64,000 bases of DNA, from NCBI RefSeq assembly GCF_002381345.1, contig NZ_CP020660.1, forward strand, positions 682,001-746,000. Reading direction: 5' to 3'. Made by a program: the position numbers and the translations under genes. Shown here piece by piece: positions 1 to 9,541 of this stretch. Origin of the DNA: Candidatus Enterovibrio altilux. GTDB lineage: Bacteria; Pseudomonadota; Gammaproteobacteria; Enterobacterales; Vibrionaceae. The notes beneath the pieces were generated by a model. That model did no database searches, was not told the DNA's origin, and saw only the letters and a list, made by a program, of their open reading frames with translations. Each line of letters begins with the position of its first letter. Position 1 is the first letter of the stretch.

Positions 1-439
1 GAACAATAGTTTGAATTTGAGGATGTTCATTAATAATAATTGATGCAACCTGACGTGGATCCATCCATTTAAGCGAGTCTAATCCTTTTGATCCGCTCCC
101 CAAAAGCATTTGATCAACAAGATGTGTAGCTTTATCTTCACCCAATGCTGCTACAAGTGCATTCCGTACGAAATCTTCACTGCCCATACCTATAGCGGTA
201 AACTGCTGAATATCTTCAATAAATTTACGATGAACAGCCCCCACCATATCTTGATTAAGATCCTGCATTTGCGTCATCACTCCACCGACTTTCTGAACCT
301 GTTTGGGTTCTAAATGCCGAATGATACTTGCAGCGTCTTGCTCTGTTAAACTAAGGAGTAAAATGGCAGCTTTATCAAACCCAGACAATTGCGACACATC
401 ATAGCTTGTTCTTGATTCGTTTTTATCTTCATTAGCCAT
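1..439 (-). CDS. fliG: FliG, flagellar motor switch protein (N-terminal 146 residues; continues past the window edge)
   Basis: Reading the minus strand from the ATG at 439 gives a protein starting MANEDKNESRTSYDVSQLSG and continuing FDKAAILLLSLTEQDA, which matches the N-terminal domain of FliG. FliG sits on the cytoplasmic face of the MS ring (FliF) and, with FliM and FliN, forms the rotor that controls torque and switching. The frame is open to base 1, so the middle and C-terminal torque-generating domains lie outside the window. The start overlaps the fliF stop by one base (TAATG), so the two are probably translationally coupled, as expected for partners that bind each other directly. No defect is visible in the part present. 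Confidence 0.93.
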   Translation of the reverse strand, partial: MANEDKNESRTSYDVSQLSGFDKAAILLLSLTEQDAASIIRHLEPKQVQKVGGVMTQMQDLNQDMVGAVHRKFIEDIQQFTAIGMGSEDFVRNALVAALGEDKATHLVDQMLLGSGSKGLDSLKWMDPRQVASIIINEHPQIQTIV

Positions 440-2199
440 TAACCTTTATTCACCCAACTTTTCACAACCTGAGCAGCAAGATCAGGTTCATTCGTAACTA
501 AAGCTCGGATGGCCTTAAGCAAGTCTTCATCCTTATGAAGGTCTGGGAGATTAAGGTTAGATGATCTCATTGAGAGGCTGCTTGACCCATCCAGATCTGA
601 GCCAATCAAACCAATATCATCATCAGGATTCAGTGGCAATCCATCAGGTCCCAACATTTCACCATTTGGTCCCAGCATACTGTCATTATCTTTGTTCAAA
701 TAAAGTAATTTTGACAACGCTGGACGAATTAAAACTAAAATTACCACGATAAAGACCAGAGATGCTGCCAACCAGCGTATCCAATCATTGAAATTTGGAT
801 GTTCGTAAATAGGCACATTGCCCAAGGCCTCAACCTCTGGGATAATAAATGGCATTGAAATCACTTCAAGTACATCCCCACGTATGTCTGAATAACCCAC
901 ACCACCGATAAGAAGACGCCTAATTTTATCAAGCTCGTCCTCACCAATAGGTATTCGTACCATTTTTCCAGACTCTGCATTAAAGGATTCTAAGTAATTG
1001 ATAGCAACGGATACCGTCTGACGAGACACAACACCTGTCTGCGCCCGGCGGTGACTAATGGTAGTATCAAGTTCAAAATTTCTCGTAACTTCACGGTTGA
1101 GTGATCCCTTATCGCCGACACTATCATTCTTCAGGTCTTTAATATTCTCAGGAATCGCAGAATCTACAGGTGGTTGATTACTCAATGCACCAGGAATTCC
1201 TGCAACAAAATTACTATTATTATAATTTTCATATGTATGTTCACTGCGTGTTGCTGGGGTCATAGGGTCAAAATGCTTGCGTGTTTCTTCTACTGCACTA
1301 AAGTCCATTGTCACATCAACCTGCGACGTGAAATTACCTAAGCCTAGAACCGGTATTAAGATAGAGTCAATCTTCTCTCGTAGTATTTGCTCTTGCTTGC
1401 GTTCAAGCTCATATTCTTTGCGATGCCGAGAAGTTATTGCACTTTCACTGCCTGAACTTAAAAGACGACCATGCTGATCAGTAACAGTGATACGCAATGG
1501 TTTTAAGCTCGATACGGCAGAAGCGACCATATCGACAATTGAATCAACTTCTTCCTGACCAAGGATAGTTGTTCCACGCACGGTTAAGAATACCGTTGCT
1601 GTCGCTTCTTGATTATGCCGAATAAAGACACTTTGTTTTGGCATAGCCAGTAAAACACGAGCTTTGCTAACGCTACGAATTTTTTCAATTGCAGCAGCAA
1701 GCTGACGTTCACGGCTGAGTTTAAGACGTTCGCGTTCAAGCTGCTGAGATACGCCAAACCCCATGTCTTGAAGCAAGATATTATCACCGGCCTCTCGAGC
1801 TGAATTCAAACCTACACGACTCAAATTTAATTTAATCATGGAGTATTCCTTGGCGGACACATGAATTGTGTTGCCTTCTAATCTGTAGTCAATGTTTTGT
1901 TGGTCAAGATAATCCAGTACAAGAATCAGTTCATCAGTTTCATACATGCCTAGCGGTCTCATTTCTGGTTCTTGAACCCAAACGAAAAGCAAAGCAATTA
2001 ACACAACACAAATGGCAATCGCAGCCACAAGTATCAATTGACGTGCAATATCAATGCCGCCGAGAGGACTAGAGGCAGGCGAAACGTTTCGCTCCATGGA
2101 ATCTGGATTGTGCAGTGATGCACTCACGTCCGCTGAAGCTGGTAGTTCTGATCCACCATCAGCTAAGGCTAACTCTTTGTTTTCACCTTCTCCCGCCAC
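439..2199 (-). CDS. fliF: FliF, flagellar MS-ring protein
   Basis: 586 residues, a normal length for Vibrio FliF. FliF forms the MS ring in the inner membrane, the platform on which the flagellar motor and export gate assemble. A hydrophobic segment lies at about residues 53-75 and a second at about 473-495; between them is the periplasmic ring-building region and after the second an acidic cytoplasmic tail of about 90 residues that in the family binds FliG. It lies 15 bases downstream of fliE and overlaps fliG by one base, the usual order fliE-fliF-fliG. No internal stops or missing segments are seen. Confidence 0.96.
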   Translation of the reverse strand: MAGEGENKELALADGGSELPASADVSASLHNPDSMERNVSPASSPLGGIDIARQLILVAAIAICVVLIALLFVWVQEPEMRPLGMYETDELILVLDYLDQQNIDYRLEGNTIHVSAKEYSMIKLNLSRVGLNSAREAGDNILLQDMGFGVSQQLERERLKLSRERQLAAAIEKIRSVSKARVLLAMPKQSVFIRHNQEATATVFLTVRGTTILGQEEVDSIVDMVASAVSSLKPLRITVTDQHGRLLSSGSESAITSRHRKEYELERKQEQILREKIDSILIPVLGLGNFTSQVDVTMDFSAVEETRKHFDPMTPATRSEHTYENYNNSNFVAGIPGALSNQPPVDSAIPENIKDLKNDSVGDKGSLNREVTRNFELDTTISHRRAQTGVVSRQTVSVAINYLESFNAESGKMVRIPIGEDELDKIRRLLIGGVGYSDIRGDVLEVISMPFIIPEVEALGNVPIYEHPNFNDWIRWLAASLVFIVVILVLIRPALSKLLYLNKDNDSMLGPNGEMLGPDGLPLNPDDDIGLIGSDLDGSSSLSMRSSNLNLPDLHKDEDLLKAIRALVTNEPDLAAQVVKSWVNKG

Positions 2200-2214
2200 G
2201 ATTCAGTTCCTACT

Positions 2215-2526
2215 TTATATCTGCATATTCATCAATTCTTTGTACGCATCAACCAACTTATTGCGGGTTTGCACCGTTGCTTCAAATGCAATACTAGATT
2301 TATTACGCGCAATCATTACATTAGAAAGGCTAACACTGAGGTCTCCTTGATCAAAACGTGCTGCTAACTCGCTTGACGTTTTTTGGAGCCCATTGACTTT
2401 TTTGATAGCAGACGATAATAATTCAGCAAAGTCTTGACTCACTTGCTGACCAGTAGCCTGACGGCTTACATTTTGTGCTTCCAATGCTATCGTTTGCATT
2501 CCTTGCTGCATAGGAAAAATTTTCAT
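2215..2526 (-). CDS. fliE: FliE, flagellar hook-basal body protein
   Basis: 103 residues, the usual size. FliE is a small periplasmic junction protein between the MS ring and the proximal rod and an early export substrate. The C-terminal part reads MIARNKSSIAFEATVQTRNK then a region ending AYKELMNMQI, the typical FliE C-terminal signature. It is the first gene of the fliEFG unit, 74 bases below the -12 element of a sigma-54-type promoter sequence at 2600-2615. The ATG is preceded by GAGGATA, an acceptable ribosome binding site. Confidence 0.95.
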   Translation of the reverse strand: MKIFPMQQGMQTIALEAQNVSRQATGQQVSQDFAELLSSAIKKVNGLQKTSSELAARFDQGDLSVSLSNVMIARNKSSIAFEATVQTRNKLVDAYKELMNMQI

Positions 2527-2599
2527 TGATTATCCTCGCTGTCAAAATTTTAGCAACTCACGCAAGATAAAACTATTAATGTATTTTGGTTAATAACTG

Positions 2600-2615
2600 T
2601 GCAATGATTAAACCA
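2600..2615 (-). promoter_or_regulatory. Probable sigma-54 promoter of fliEFG
   Basis: On the minus strand the sequence TGGTTTAATCATTGCA has the GG and GC dinucleotides separated by exactly ten bases, fitting the -24/-12 pattern (consensus TGGCAC-N5-TTGCA). It lies between flrC and fliE and reads toward fliE. In Vibrio these middle flagellar genes are transcribed by RpoN with FlrC, whose gene is directly upstream. The match is good at the key positions but the CAC part is not conserved. Confidence 0.6.
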
Positions 2616-2656
2616 TAATGTAAGCTGCTCATACCTTTAAAAGCATTGCCTTACAG

Positions 2657-4108
2657 TTAAATATTAATACCTGCATTACGCATCTTTGCTAATTTATAAC
2701 GCAACGTACGCGGCCTAATACCTAAGCGCTCAGCTACGTCTTTTCTGCGCCCTCCACATGCCCGAATCGTTTTTAAAATAATCGCAAACTCCTGCTCTCT
2801 TAACTCACCATCCAAGCTATCATATGTACCTATTACTGGCTTCAACGCATCAAATGTAATAACGTCTTCAGCTATATCAGTCAAGCTCGATGTTCGAAAC
2901 GCTAAGTTTAGTGACGGTTTCGACTGAGCCTCAGCACGCGATGAGGAAGCGACAAGAGATTGCAAACTTTCTGCATCTTGCCAATCAATACCTTCCAGTA
3001 AAATGTCACATGCCTGAATATAGTTTTTTTTACAGAGAATAAGCGCACGTTGCATGACATTATCTAATTCGCGCACATTACCAGGCCACCTATAAGTCAA
3101 AAGCTTTTCTGCTGCTTTCTTTTGAAGTATTGGCACAGCATCACTCATTTTACTACAATGGCGTTGAAGCAGATGTTCTGCTAACGGAATAATATCTCCT
3201 TGACGATCAGATAATGGCAACCATGAGATAGGAAATACATTAAGGCGGTAATATAAATCTTCACGAAAGTAACCTTTTTCAATATACTCCCGTAAATCAC
3301 GGTTACTAGTTGCTAATACGCGGACATTGAGTTTAATGCTTTTACGACTGCCTAGCCTTTCTACTTCACGTTCTTGCAGAACACGCAATAATTTTGCCTG
3401 TAAAGATACACTCATTTCACTGATCTCATCCAGCAAAATAGTACCACCTTGCGCTTGTTCGAATTTCCCAGGGCAAGCTTGCACCGCCCCAGTAAATGCA
3501 CCTTTTTCATAACCAAACAACGTTGCTTCCAGCATATTTTCAGGAATAGCAGCACAATTGATGGCAATGAACGGGCCGTTAATACGAGTAGATTGGCAGT
3601 GAATATGACGCGCCATTATTTCTTTACCAGAACCACTTGGGCCAAGAATCATTACGTTAGCATCAGTTTTTGCTACTTTATCAGCCAATGCCATAAGCGC
3701 CAAACTTTTAGGATCAGCCACAATCGCTTTGCTCATATCGGTTGTAACCGGTGCATAACGACTGATCATATTTAGCAACACTTCAGGAGCAAATGGCTTC
3801 GCCATATAGTCAATGGCACCTTTTTTCATGGCTGATACTGCATCTTCAATGTTAGCGTATGCTGTCATAAGCAAAACAGGAAGCCTCGGATGATTAAACT
3901 TCAGATTTCGCAATAAGTCTAAACCATTCATACCCGCCATTTGAACGTCTGACACAACAATATCAACAGATTCCTTTTTAAGAAGCAACAAGGCTTGTTC
4001 CGCACTATCAGCTACTAACCACTGGAAGCCAGCTAATGTTAATGTATCCACTAAAGCTTCTCGCAGCCCTTCATCATCTTCAACAATTAGTACTTTACTT
4101 TGATTCAT
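2657..4108 (-). CDS. flrC: FlrC, sigma-54-dependent flagellar response regulator
   Basis: 483 residues with three parts in order: a receiver domain with the phosphoacceptor D54 (DIVVSDVQM) and acidic pair DD11-12; an AAA+ sigma-54 activation domain with Walker A GPSGSGKE at about 156-163 and the GAFTGA loop at 203-208; and a C-terminal Fis-type helix-turn-helix ending in RIRPR-like residues (LGIRPRTLRYKLAKM). In Vibrio, FlrB phosphorylates FlrC, which then drives RpoN transcription of basal body, hook and some flagellin genes. The start codon overlaps the flrB stop by one base. All residues needed for ATPase and sigma-54 contact appear intact. Confidence 0.95.
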   Translation of the reverse strand: MNQSKVLIVEDDEGLREALVDTLTLAGFQWLVADSAEQALLLLKKESVDIVVSDVQMAGMNGLDLLRNLKFNHPRLPVLLMTAYANIEDAVSAMKKGAIDYMAKPFAPEVLLNMISRYAPVTTDMSKAIVADPKSLALMALADKVAKTDANVMILGPSGSGKEIMARHIHCQSTRINGPFIAINCAAIPENMLEATLFGYEKGAFTGAVQACPGKFEQAQGGTILLDEISEMSVSLQAKLLRVLQEREVERLGSRKSIKLNVRVLATSNRDLREYIEKGYFREDLYYRLNVFPISWLPLSDRQGDIIPLAEHLLQRHCSKMSDAVPILQKKAAEKLLTYRWPGNVRELDNVMQRALILCKKNYIQACDILLEGIDWQDAESLQSLVASSSRAEAQSKPSLNLAFRTSSLTDIAEDVITFDALKPVIGTYDSLDGELREQEFAIILKTIRACGGRRKDVAERLGIRPRTLRYKLAKMRNAGINI

Positions 4109-5148
4109 TAAGCTGTTCCTGATATTTTTTGATACGCTACATTACTGTTTTCTGCCAAAGGTAAGCAGAGCGTAAAGCAGGCACCTTGGCCCGGTTGCGA
4201 GTGAAGGGTCATCCTGCCTTTGTGGGCATGACAAACCATTTGTACAATGGCAAGACCAAGACCTGTACCCTGCTGACGAGTTGTAAAGAATGGTTCGATA
4301 ATTTTATTTTGCAACTCTTTTTGGATACCGGGGCCATTATCGGAAACAGATAAAAACATATGGCCATTGGTTGTTCGTGTATCAACTACGATTTTACACT
4401 CATTTTCTGCTACTTGAATCGCATTAATGACAAGGTTCGATAATGCACTTGCCAACGCATGAGCATTACCAAGTAATAAAAGAGACTCATTATCACAATT
4501 GATTTCAAACTTCACGTTTTGGCTATTCACTGCAGCCTCCACCATAGGTTCAAATTCATTCAGTAAATGTTCAATCGTGAAGAGATTAGTTACCTTATTA
4601 TCTCCACCTTTAGCAAATAACAACATATTATTTACTTGCTTTTCGAGATCATGAAGCCGATCTATCAGCTTGACTTGAAAATGCTTGCGGGTATGTTCAT
4701 TAATATTTGGCGCTGCTAAATTGGCGGCATATAACAACGCACTAGAGAGAGGCGTACGCACTTGATGTGCTAAGGACGCTACCATTTGACCCAGCGAAGA
4801 AAGTCGCTGAAGATCACTAAAACAAGATTGAAGTAAACGCGTTTCTGTCATATCAGTAAGCAAAATTATCTGTCCTGAATCAGATGCGGAGATTGCAAGC
4901 TTAACACGTCGACCATCTCTTAAAGATATTTCATGACCGTCATCTTCGCGTGGAAAAAATGCGCGATAAATAACGTCCACCCAGCGTATCTGCTCCAACG
5001 GTTCACCCAGTAAGCGATGTGCTTCTGGATTCGCTTCAGCCACACGCCCATAGGGATCTAAAAGGATGATACCTGCTGGCATTACATTGAGTACTTGTTG
5101 GTCAACGGTTCCAAATGGTGAATTTTTGGCTTCCATGATCCTATACAT
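4108..5148 (-). CDS. flrB: FlrB, flagellar two-component sensor kinase
   Basis: 346 residues. A PAS-like region covers about residues 14-100; the HisKA box SLAHQVRTPLSSALLY puts the phosphorylated histidine at H128; the ATPase domain follows with NLVINAI (N box), DNGPGI (G1) and TGLGLAI (G2). No membrane segment is seen, consistent with the cytoplasmic FlrB kinase that phosphorylates FlrC. It overlaps flrC by one base. A second in-frame ATG at 5136 (MEAKNS) follows AGGAT closely and is an alternative start. A sigma-54-type promoter sequence lies just upstream at 5181-5198. Confidence 0.93.
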   Translation of the reverse strand: MYRIMEAKNSPFGTVDQQVLNVMPAGIILLDPYGRVAEANPEAHRLLGEPLEQIRWVDVIYRAFFPREDDGHEISLRDGRRVKLAISASDSGQIILLTDMTETRLLQSCFSDLQRLSSLGQMVASLAHQVRTPLSSALLYAANLAAPNINEHTRKHFQVKLIDRLHDLEKQVNNMLLFAKGGDNKVTNLFTIEHLLNEFEPMVEAAVNSQNVKFEINCDNESLLLLGNAHALASALSNLVINAIQVAENECKIVVDTRTTNGHMFLSVSDNGPGIQKELQNKIIEPFFTTRQQGTGLGLAIVQMVCHAHKGRMTLHSQPGQGACFTLCLPLAENSNVAYQKISGTA

Positions 5149-5180
5149 TCAACTCTAAATTCTTCATTATCAATGCTACT

Positions 5181-5198
5181 ATGCAGATATTACACCAA
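5181..5198 (-). promoter_or_regulatory. Probable sigma-54 promoter of flrBC
   Basis: The minus strand reads TTGGTGTAATATCTGCAT, with GG and GC ten bases apart, matching the -24/-12 layout of RpoN promoters. It is 33 bases upstream of the flrB start and downstream of the possible flrA terminator. In Vibrio flrBC is a class II unit activated by FlrA with RpoN, so position and type agree. Confidence 0.6.
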
Positions 5199-5240
5199 TT
5201 ATTATCTATTATTATTCAATGTGTTATGTTCTAAATCATA

Positions 5241-5264
5241 AAAAATAGAGTCAAAAAATTGACT
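5241..5264 (-). terminator. Possible terminator of flrA
   Basis: On the minus strand an inverted repeat AGTCAA-TTTT-TTGACT is followed by CTATTTTTTA. The stem is only six base pairs, so it would be weak, but it sits 36 bases past the flrA stop and ahead of the flrBC promoter. Confidence 0.4.
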
Positions 5265-5299
5265 TTACTTTAAAAGTACTACATTAACATGATGGTAAA

Positions 5300-6772
5300 T
5301 TAGAAAATTTTTCCTTTATTCAGTCCGTATTTTTTCATTTTTTCAACTAACGTTGTACGTCGCATACCTAACATATCAGCAGCACGGGCAACGATACCCG
5401 CTTGCGCTTCTAATGCTTGACAAATCATGTCAATTTCTAAGTCAGCCAGCATTGCTTTGAGATTAACACCCTCAGGAGGAAGACCTGAGGGCGTGGAACC
5501 AAAGCTCGGTTGCTCTTCACTTGCCATGTCCATCGCAAATACAGTACTTAATGCATCACGCTCAAGCGCTTCATTGTCTTCAAGAGAACAGTTAGCTTCA
5601 CGCTGAAATTCCGGAATATCACTGTAACGATACTTTTTAGGTAAATGGTTCACATCAACCATTTGGGAAGGATACAGAATAACTAAACGCTCAATTAAAT
5701 TGGCTAGCTCACGAATATTACCCGCCCATTCGTGTTCCATCAATGATGTAATCGCGCGAGGTGTGAGGTGTATTTGATTGCTACCTTCTGCTTCTAAACG
5801 CCTCATAAGCTCTTGAATTAACAATGGAATATCCTCAATTCGATCGCGTAATGCTGGCATCTCAATTGGAAATACATTCAAGCGATAGAACAAGTCCTCT
5901 CGAAACGACCCCGCCTCAATCATAGCATCCAAATTGCGATGTGTTGCGGCAACGACACGTACGTTAACTTGAATAGTTCTATTACCACCCACACGTTCAA
6001 AACTATGCTCTTGAAGCACACGCAATAACTTAACCTGCATTAATTGTGGCATATCTCCAATTTCATCAAGGAACAATGTACCACCTTCAGCGAGTTCAAA
6101 GCGGCCTTTACGGGTAGATATTGCGCCAGTAAAAGCACCCTTTTCATGACCAAAGAGTTCACTTTCCAGTAACTCTGAAGGAATTGCACCACAATTAACA
6201 GGCATAAATGGTCCATTACCACGAAGGGAATGGTAATGAATATTACGTGCTACAACTTCCTTGCCTGTGCCAGATTCACCAAGAATCAAAACGCTGGCTT
6301 CTGTTCCAGCGACCTGCTCAATAAGATGTCTAACATAACTAATAGCATTATTGCGTCCAATCATACTACGAAATAACGTATTTTTACGGCTAAATTGCGG
6401 AATGTTAATCGCATGCTTACCTAAAAATTCCTGACAATGACGCAATGCATCTGCTAATTGTAGATAGTTTAAAGGCAATGCTAATTCACCAACAAAATTA
6501 GGTAAGCCATACAAATTATTTTTATGTTTTGAAAGCGCAATAACCGGGATATGGTTATTAATAGTCAAATTATCCAAAACCTGCGACAAACGCTGGGATG
6601 AATGAATATTGCCTAAAAAGCAAGCTCCTTCTGCTTGTTTCCAATGCATTTCATTAAGCTCGTTGGTTGAACATAACAGGTATTGCTCACCAATAAACTC
6701 CAAAATAACGCCAAAATCGTGACAAAATTTTTCATCGTCCTCGATAATAAGTATTTTCGCTAAACCTTGTAT
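5300..6772 (-). CDS. flrA: FlrA, master sigma-54-dependent activator of flagellar genes; start codon apparently ATA
   Basis: FlrA is the class I regulator that turns on flrBC and other class II polar flagellar genes with RpoN. The central AAA+ domain has Walker A GESGTGKE, the GAFTGA loop and the R-finger region, and the C-terminus has a Fis-type helix-turn-helix ([20 protein letters not shown]). The family N-terminus is encoded upstream of any standard start: from 6772 the frame reads [20 protein letters not shown], and Vibrio FlrA begins MQ.LAK, so the ancestral ATG seems to be ATA (6770-6772). From there the protein is 490 residues, about the size of V. cholerae FlrA. The first standard start is a TTG at 6703 (467 residues), which would remove the start of the N-terminal domain. 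No clear ribosome binding site precedes the ATA. The coordinates given use the homology-based start. Confidence 0.85.
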   Translation of the reverse strand: MQGLAKILIIEDDEKFCHDFGVILEFIGEQYLLCSTNELNEMHWKQAEGACFLGNIHSSQRLSQVLDNLTINNHIPVIALSKHKNNLYGLPNFVGELALPLNYLQLADALRHCQEFLGKHAINIPQFSRKNTLFRSMIGRNNAISYVRHLIEQVAGTEASVLILGESGTGKEVVARNIHYHSLRGNGPFMPVNCGAIPSELLESELFGHEKGAFTGAISTRKGRFELAEGGTLFLDEIGDMPQLMQVKLLRVLQEHSFERVGGNRTIQVNVRVVAATHRNLDAMIEAGSFREDLFYRLNVFPIEMPALRDRIEDIPLLIQELMRRLEAEGSNQIHLTPRAITSLMEHEWAGNIRELANLIERLVILYPSQMVDVNHLPKKYRYSDIPEFQREANCSLEDNEALERDALSTVFAMDMASEEQPSFGSTPSGLPPEGVNLKAMLADLEIDMICQALEAQAGIVARAADMLGMRRTTLVEKMKKYGLNKGKIF

Positions 6773-6946
6773 GTGTGAGATATATCTGCACCAAAACCAT
6801 CTTTATTATCAACGCGTATATATTAACGGTAACAATAAAATAATCCATCTATTGTAATTATTGATTACTCTAAGGCAACTGAAGACACAGTAAGTCTGTC
6901 ACTTCAATATCACCACCAATAATATTGTAGTGAAAATGGTGAGGTT

Positions 6947-7363
6947 TTATACTTCTGTTTGAGTAATATTGTGATACTCAACGGGTATTTGATCCCAAGC
7001 TGATTTAATCTCGCGCAATATACCTATGACATCATCAATGGGTACGTCCAAATTATTTAGATTAGCTTCTGAAATCTGATGGATCATATAGTAATAAAGT
7101 GCATCAAGATTGGAGGCAATTTTACCACCCTCATCCTTTGAGAGGCATGTTCTAAGGCTAATAATAATATCCAGTGCTTTACCTAAGCGTTCTCCTTTAG
7201 TAGGAATATTACCCTGCAGCATCGCAGCTTTACCTTGAATCAAACGCTCGATTGCCCCAGCCATCAGCATCTGGATCACTTTATGTGGTGATGCTGAACT
7301 TAACTGGCTGTTAATGGAAACTTTTTTGTAGGCCTGAAGTGACCCTCTCATAATATTCCTCAC
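6947..7363 (-). CDS. fliS: FliS (FlaJ), flagellin export chaperone
   Basis: 138 residues, typical for FliS. The N-terminal stretch SLQAYKKVSINSQLSSASPHKV and the following helix with MLMAGAIERL are the hallmarks of the family. FliS binds the C-terminal helices of newly made flagellin in the cytoplasm, preventing premature polymerisation and handing it to the export gate. It directly follows flaI (one base apart) in the flaG-fliD-flaI-fliS order of Vibrio. Confidence 0.95.
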   Translation of the reverse strand: MRNIMRGSLQAYKKVSINSQLSSASPHKVIQMLMAGAIERLIQGKAAMLQGNIPTKGERLGKALDIIISLRTCLSKDEGGKIASNLDALYYYMIHQISEANLNNLDVPIDDVIGILREIKSAWDQIPVEYHNITQTEV

Positions 7364-7660
7364 CTACTCAAATTTTTTATACACTTGTACTGACCTATGT
7401 CCTGTAATAATACGATTGGCTTGAGCTGCAGCATTATCTCGATGTTCTTTTATCAGGATAACTATTTGCTTAGTTCTTTTTAATGCAATCGACCAAGTTA
7501 TTTTTTCCGGTAATTCCGGCAGCACCGCAATACTTGCCAAACATTGTTTTCTTTTGTTCAATAATCGTACCATTTTATTAGCATCAACTGGATTTGTTGT
7601 TAACACATTCAGTACATGTTCATCTATCGTTTCTAATTGGGACAAATATACTGATATCAA
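7364..7660 (-). CDS. flaI: FlaI, FliT-like flagellar protein
   Basis: 98 residues, mostly helical, between fliD and fliS, the position held by flaI (a FliT-like cap-protein chaperone) in Vibrio polar flagellar clusters. Sequence similarity is hard to judge by eye; the call rests mainly on size, helical character and position. The fliD stop lies 8 bases before the start and fliS begins immediately after the stop, so all are probably one transcript. Confidence 0.8.
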   Translation of the reverse strand: MISVYLSQLETIDEHVLNVLTTNPVDANKMVRLLNKRKQCLASIAVLPELPEKITWSIALKRTKQIVILIKEHRDNAAAQANRIITGHRSVQVYKKFE

Positions 7661-7668
7661 TGTTTACC

Positions 7669-9036
7669 TTACCCAGGTATCATGTTCGTCATTGCTGAAA
7701 ACTGTGATTGCATTTCTGCCATCGCGTTATCCATAGTGGAAAATTGTTTTAATGTTCGATTTTCAATATCTGTCATACGACGATTTAATGTATCTTGCTC
7801 ATCACGCAAGCGTACTCGTTGATTATTTAAACTACTTTCACGGTTACGAATAGTACCGGTGACACCAGTGAAAGAATGGATTGTATCCTCTACCTTCTTT
7901 GCAAACCCATCATGACCTCCAAAAAAACCTTCCAAAGCCAAAAAATTACTTAACAGTTGCTTATCTAACAGACTGTGATTAATTTTTAACCGACCTTCCG
8001 TAGTTGTTGAAATACCCAGTTCACTCAGCGTTCTGATTGAGTCGGATGCTCCGTCAATAGGAGTAGAAAATAAATTTCGCATCTGGCTGGTTACAGAACG
8101 TACAATACTATCTCCCACCAGTGGTCCACCCTGCTGGCTTTCTGGATCGTACTTAGACAACAGTTTAGTAGTTTGATAAAAAATATTGTAAGCTTCAATA
8201 AAGTGCTCAAGCAATGCTTTCACTGCTTCGCGGTCTTCATCAATGACTATTGTTACTGGTCCATCTTTAGAGGTAGTAACTTGAGAAACATTTAGACTGA
8301 CACCTTGAATCGCATCTGCAAACAAATTGGTGTCATTAGATACTGATGCCAACCCATCAATCAAAATACGTGCGTCTTTAGGTGCCTGTATTTCATTCAT
8401 GGCATTAAAATCATTGAGGTGATTATACACTAAATTTTGCAGTGGGCTGGTTAGTGCAGCATTCACTGCTACGGAGATATAATTGTCAGCTCCTGTTTTA
8501 CCACTACCTAAGATTAAACGTGCTCCAGTATCATCATTGATCACTGATGTTGTTACACCAGGATTAGATGGATGGTTATTAATGGCGCGAACAATGTCAA
8601 GCAGGGAACTGCTATCTTCGTCAATATCAATGGTCATTGAGTGACCATCGAGCCGTATAACCAAACGTCCTGCGCCAAAGTCATTGTCAGAGTCTAACCC
8701 GCCCGAAACCAGTTTATGAGGTTGAGCCAGTTGCCGTATATCAATCGAATAAACGCCAGTAACGGCTTGGTGATCTGCAAAAACAGAAACGGCCTCCGAA
8801 TTATCGGAAGTAGTATTCCTAGCTGTAAAAGTATTTTTACGACGAAAGTTAGACATTAAATCTTGCATCGTATCAAGAGAATCTTTAAGTCTACCATAGG
8901 CACTAATGTGGGTTTCAACATCATTCATACGGCTCATAATGCGCTCCTGTTTAGGCGCACGCTCAGCATCAATAATTTTGTTGACCATAGAATTAATGTT
9001 CATTCCACTGCCAAGACCAGTTGCACTCAGACCCAT
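7669..9036 (-). CDS. fliD: FliD, flagellar filament cap protein
   Basis: 455 residues. The N-terminus MGLSATGLGSGMNINSMVNK is the conserved FliD start (GLGSGLDI-type motif), and the C-terminus holds a long heptad-rich region (NNQRVRLRDEQDTLNRRMTDIENR) that forms the cap leg. FliD pentamers at the filament tip direct flagellin polymerisation. It lies between flaG and flaI. The first 40 residues and the last 60, which pack as a coiled coil, are intact. Confidence 0.94.
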   Translation of the reverse strand: MGLSATGLGSGMNINSMVNKIIDAERAPKQERIMSRMNDVETHISAYGRLKDSLDTMQDLMSNFRRKNTFTARNTTSDNSEAVSVFADHQAVTGVYSIDIRQLAQPHKLVSGGLDSDNDFGAGRLVIRLDGHSMTIDIDEDSSSLLDIVRAINNHPSNPGVTTSVINDDTGARLILGSGKTGADNYISVAVNAALTSPLQNLVYNHLNDFNAMNEIQAPKDARILIDGLASVSNDTNLFADAIQGVSLNVSQVTTSKDGPVTIVIDEDREAVKALLEHFIEAYNIFYQTTKLLSKYDPESQQGGPLVGDSIVRSVTSQMRNLFSTPIDGASDSIRTLSELGISTTTEGRLKINHSLLDKQLLSNFLALEGFFGGHDGFAKKVEDTIHSFTGVTGTIRNRESSLNNQRVRLRDEQDTLNRRMTDIENRTLKQFSTMDNAMAEMQSQFSAMTNMIPG

Positions 9037-9050
9037 ATTCTTTTCCTCGG

Positions 9051-9473
9051 TTATACCTTTACTTCCACTAGCCCCCTCGCATGCAGAGACAGTTGCTGTG
9101 CTAGCTCTAACATTTCCTTCTCTGGAATCTGCCTAATTATATCGCCGCTACTCATTTCATAAACAATAACGACGCTTTTTCCAGAGTCCTCATCGAGACG
9201 AAACGACAAGCCTTTATTAAAGGTAGACACAAACTCATCCAGTCGTGCTACCAATGTTTCAAGCTGTTCCTGCTGAATTTCACGCAAATCTTTAAATTGA
9301 TAGACTTGCCCTACTGGACGCTTAGGGAACTTCTCAACATTAGCAATCGACGGATGTTGGTGTGTGGTTTTGAGCTGAGTCTCTCCCATTGGCTTTTTGC
9401 TATTATCCATTTGACTGCCGGACTGTGGGGACACATGAGACAGGGATGTTAAAGAAACGGATGTTATGTCCAT
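9051..9473 (-). CDS. flaG: FlaG family flagellar protein
   Basis: 140 residues. The C-terminal half has the FlaG signature: RLDEDSGKSVVIVYEMSSGD then IIRQIPEKEMLELAQQL. The N-terminal 70 residues are polar and low in complexity, as in other FlaG proteins. FlaG is encoded between flagellin and fliD in Vibrio and affects filament length, though its biochemical role is not settled. A strong ribosome binding site AGGAGGTGA lies seven bases before the ATG. Confidence 0.92.
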   Translation of the reverse strand: MDITSVSLTSLSHVSPQSGSQMDNSKKPMGETQLKTTHQHPSIANVEKFPKRPVGQVYQFKDLREIQQEQLETLVARLDEFVSTFNKGLSFRLDEDSGKSVVIVYEMSSGDIIRQIPEKEMLELAQQLSLHARGLVEVKV

Positions 9474-9541
9474 TGCTGTTCACCTCCTGTTAGCTAATAC
9501 TAGTGAAAAGCAAGCTCACCATCATACTGGCTACATCTCTA

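Noticed and set aside
6790-6800. An ATG upstream of flrA as its start
   Set aside because: It is in a different frame and reaches a stop within about 30 codons, so it cannot start FlrA.
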